Position numbers and translations under genes: made by a program. The notes under the pieces were generated by a model, which was not told where the DNA came from, did no database searches, and saw only the letters and a program-made list of their open reading frames with translations. Of a stretch of 33,985 nucleotides of DNA, positions 31,928-33,985 are shown piece by piece. Every line of letters begins with the position of its first letter. Within the stretch, counting starts at the first letter, position 1. The stretch is from AP-15 sp035509615 (lineage in GTDB: Bacteria; Pseudomonadota; Alphaproteobacteria; ATCC43930; CGMCC-115725), in assembly GCA_035509615.1 (NCBI GenBank), contig DATJLK010000036.1, forward strand, positions 1-33,985, given 5' to 3'.

Positions 31928-33627
31928 GATCTCTGATCGCGGCGCTGAACCTTGCCGCGGCGCTGACCCTTGCCGCGGCGCTGGCTGGCGGTAGCACCGA
32001 TGCCGCCGCCTTGCCGGCAACGGTCGAGGCCGGACATGGGATGGTGGTGACCTCGCAGCACATCGCCTCGGCGGTGGGGGCCGGCATTCTCGCCGCCGGC
32101 GGCAACGCGATCGACGCCGCGGTCGCGGTCGGTTATGCGCTTGCTGTCGTCGAACCCTGCTGCGGCAATATCGGCGGCGGCGGTTTTATGACGATCCATC
32201 TCGCCGACGGACGCGAAACCTTTATCGACTTCCGCGAGACCGCACCGGCGGCGGCTACCGCCGGCATGTATCTCGACGCCGCCGGCAACCCCATCCCCGA
32301 ACGCAGCCGCCACGGCTATCTCGCCGTCGGTGTGCCGGGAACCGTGATGGGGCTCGACCGCGCCGCGCGCGAATATGGCACACTGCCGCGGGCCGCGCTG
32401 TTGGCGCCAGCAATATCGCTAGCCCGAGACGGCTTTGTCCTGACCCGCGGCGACACCGATCTGCTCGATGCCAAGGCCGATCAGCTCGCCAAAGATCCGG
32501 GAGCGCGCAAGATTTTCTTGCGGCCGGACGGCAGTCATTTCATGCCCGGCGACCGATTCGTGCAAACCGATCTCGCCGCTACGCTCGCGGCAATCGCCCG
32601 GCACGGATCGGACACATTCTACCGGGGATCGGTCGCAGCCGCGGTCGAGAAGGCGAGCCGCGCCGAGGGCGGCATCCTGAGCGCGCGCGATTTTGCCGAT
32701 TACACCGCGACAGAGGGCCCGCCGCTGTCCTGCACCTATCGCGGTTATACACTGATCTCAGCGCCGCCGCCGAGTTCCGGCGGGACCACGATCTGCGAGA
32801 TCCTGAACATCCTCGAAGGCTACGATCTGAAGCGGATGGGCTTTCACAAGCCACGCCCGATCGAGCTGATGGTCGCGGCGATGGCACGCGGCTACGCCGA
32901 CCGCAACGCGTTTCTCGGCGACCCGGCGTTCGTTGCCAACCCGCTCGATCGGCTCCTGTCAAAGGGCTATGCCGCGGGCGTGCGCGCAGCGATCGACGCC
33001 GGCGCCGCGACATCGGGGGCGCTACCACCCGGTCCGCACGAACGCGCCGAGACGACGCATTATTCGGTCGTCGACGATGCCGGCAACGCGGTCTCTGTCA
33101 CCTATACGATCAACGGGTATTTCGGAGCCGAGGTGGTTGCTCCCGGCACCGGTTTTTTGCTCAACAACGAAATGGACGATTTTACCGCCAAACCCGGCGC
33201 GCCGAACCTTTACGGGCTGGCGCAGGGAGCGACGGATGCGATTGCTCCAGGCAAGCGGCCCTTGTCCTCGATGGCGCCGAGCCTGGTCGAGAAAAACGGT
33301 CATGTCGTACTGGTGCTCGGCAGCCCCGGCGGTGCGAAAATCATTACGACGGTGCTTGAAACGCTATCGAACATCATCGACTACGGCATGACCCCGGCCG
33401 AGGCGGTCGCAGCACCGCGGTTGCACTACCAGGGCGAGCCGGACAAGATCTTTTACGAGCGCGGCGGCCTTCCGCCCGAGACGATCGCGGCGCTGATCGA
33501 CCGCGATTATCCGCTTGCCGCGCAACCGCCATGGGGTGCGGTCGAGTTGATCGCGATAGACCGTCACGGCAGGCTCGAGGGGGTCAGCGATCCGCGCCGC
33601 CCCGGTGGCGCTGCGGTCGGGTATTAG
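31924..33627 (+). CDS. ggt: Gamma-glutamyltransferase (periplasmic, self-cleaving)
   Basis: 567 residues. An N-terminal hydrophobic stretch with an ALAGGSTDAAA cleavage region marks export to the periplasm. The enzyme hydrolyses or transfers the gamma-glutamyl group of glutathione and related amides. It is an Ntn-hydrolase precursor: cleavage before Thr377 in ETTHYSVVD would give a small subunit of 191 residues, like the E. coli enzyme. Other family blocks are GGNAIDAAVAVGYALAVVEP, GGGGFM, DFRETAP, APPPSSGG, PLSSMAPS and GSPGGAKIITTVLETLSNIIDYGM. Translation is coupled to the PhzS-like gene (ATGA overlap), an unusual pairing. It ends 31 bases before the convergent ModE-like gene. Confidence 0.95.
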   Translation: MRSLIAALNLAAALTLAAALAGGSTDAAALPATVEAGHGMVVTSQHIASAVGAGILAAGGNAIDAAVAVGYALAVVEPCCGNIGGGGFMTIHLADGRETFIDFRETAPAAATAGMYLDAAGNPIPERSRHGYLAVGVPGTVMGLDRAAREYGTLPRAALLAPAISLARDGFVLTRGDTDLLDAKADQLAKDPGARKIFLRPDGSHFMPGDRFVQTDLAATLAAIARHGSDTFYRGSVAAAVEKASRAEGGILSARDFADYTATEGPPLSCTYRGYTLISAPPPSSGGTTICEILNILEGYDLKRMGFHKPRPIELMVAAMARGYADRNAFLGDPAFVANPLDRLLSKGYAAGVRAAIDAGAATSGALPPGPHERAETTHYSVVDDAGNAVSVTYTINGYFGAEVVAPGTGFLLNNEMDDFTAKPGAPNLYGLAQGATDAIAPGKRPLSSMAPSLVEKNGHVVLVLGSPGGAKIITTVLETLSNIIDYGMTPAEAVAAPRLHYQGEPDKIFYERGGLPPETIAALIDRDYPLAAQPPWGAVELIAIDRHGRLEGVSDPRRPGGAAVGY

Positions 33628-33658
33628 CAGTCTGCCGGCGTGGGCCGATATTAGCGCG

Positions 33659-33985
33659 TCAGCTGACGCTCAGCGGCAGCCGGCGCGCCCTGCGGCCGGT
33701 GGTTTCGCCGGGCAGGGGCGGTTCCGCCAATGCTGCCGCAAGTGCTTCGATCTCGGCCGCACCTGCGGTCTGTGCGGCACTTTCCACCGCCCGGTAACGC
33801 CGCACCACGGCATGACCGAATTCGGTCAAGGAAGCACCGCCGCCATGCTGTCCGCCGGCCTGCGAAGCGACAACCGGGGTGCGAAAGCAATGGTTCAGAT
33901 TGTCCACGAGCAGCCAGGCGCGCCGATACGACATGCCCATCTGGCGGCCGGCCTCGGAAATCGAGCCGTGCTTGTCGATCAGCTC
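33659..33985 (-). CDS. ModE-like (LysR-type winged-helix) transcriptional regulator, partial
   Basis: 108 residues are visible; the N-terminal end lies beyond the right edge. The reading opens ELIDKHGSISEAGRQMGMSY and continues RRAWLLVDNLNHCFRTPVV, then a GGQHGGGASLTEFGHAVVRRYRAVE wing. This is the signature of the N-terminal DNA-binding domain of ModE, as found in single-domain ModE-like proteins. The C-terminus ends RRLPLSVS with no molybdate-binding MOP domains, so it is a short form that may not sense molybdate. It faces ggt convergently. Its targets are unknown. Confidence 0.85.
   Translation of the reverse strand, partial: ELIDKHGSISEAGRQMGMSYRRAWLLVDNLNHCFRTPVVASQAGGQHGGGASLTEFGHAVVRRYRAVESAAQTAGAAEIEALAAALAEPPLPGETTGRRARRLPLSVS

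Overview
The window is high-GC DNA (roughly two thirds G+C by eye), densely coding, from an alphaproteobacterium. The support is the chromosomal block rpsT-dnaA-dnaN-recF-gyrB, the protein style of DnaA, GyrB and S20, and an isolated ModE-type regulator. A Rhodospirillales- or Hyphomicrobiales-like host is my guess; I cannot place it to genus. I see no phage, transposon, CRISPR array, tRNA or rRNA.

Left part (1-12.6 kb): the end of radC, a SAM methyltransferase, then two complete ABC import operons on the minus strand. The first (1290-6013) is a BMP/nucleoside-type importer with a periplasmic binding protein, two permeases and a double ATPase. The second (6422-12013) is an oligopeptide/dipeptide-type (Opp/Dpp) importer with a binding protein, two permeases and two ATPases. 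A RidA-family gene lies just upstream.

Middle (12.9-24.7 kb): a phthalate-dioxygenase-like Rieske oxygenase behind a sigma-54-like promoter, phosphoenolpyruvate carboxylase, then gyrB, recF, dnaN, dnaA and rpsT, all transcribed leftward. The dnaA-rpsT gap has an AT-rich patch and a perfect stem-loop. Genes diverge from about 24.0-25.0 kb, so the replication origin may be close, but no consensus DnaA-box cluster is visible.

Right part (25.0-34.0 kb), mostly plus strand: a VOC protein, a luciferase-like flavin oxidoreductase, a methyltransferase preceded by tandem repeats that end at its start codon, a possible small basic protein, a short PhoH ATPase, and a four-gene metabolic run. That run is a DapA-family aldolase/lyase lacking the DapA substrate arginine, gentisate 1,2-dioxygenase, a PhzS-like flavin monooxygenase and gamma-glutamyltransferase. 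A ModE-like regulator, cut by the window edge, faces the run.

The best candidate for something undescribed is the aldolase/gentisate dioxygenase/PhzS-like monooxygenase/GGT run. The last two genes overlap by ATGA, and the set looks like catabolism of an aromatic, possibly glutamyl-linked, compound. The second candidate is the importer/RidA/Rieske neighbourhood. Both functions are inferred from families and gene order only.
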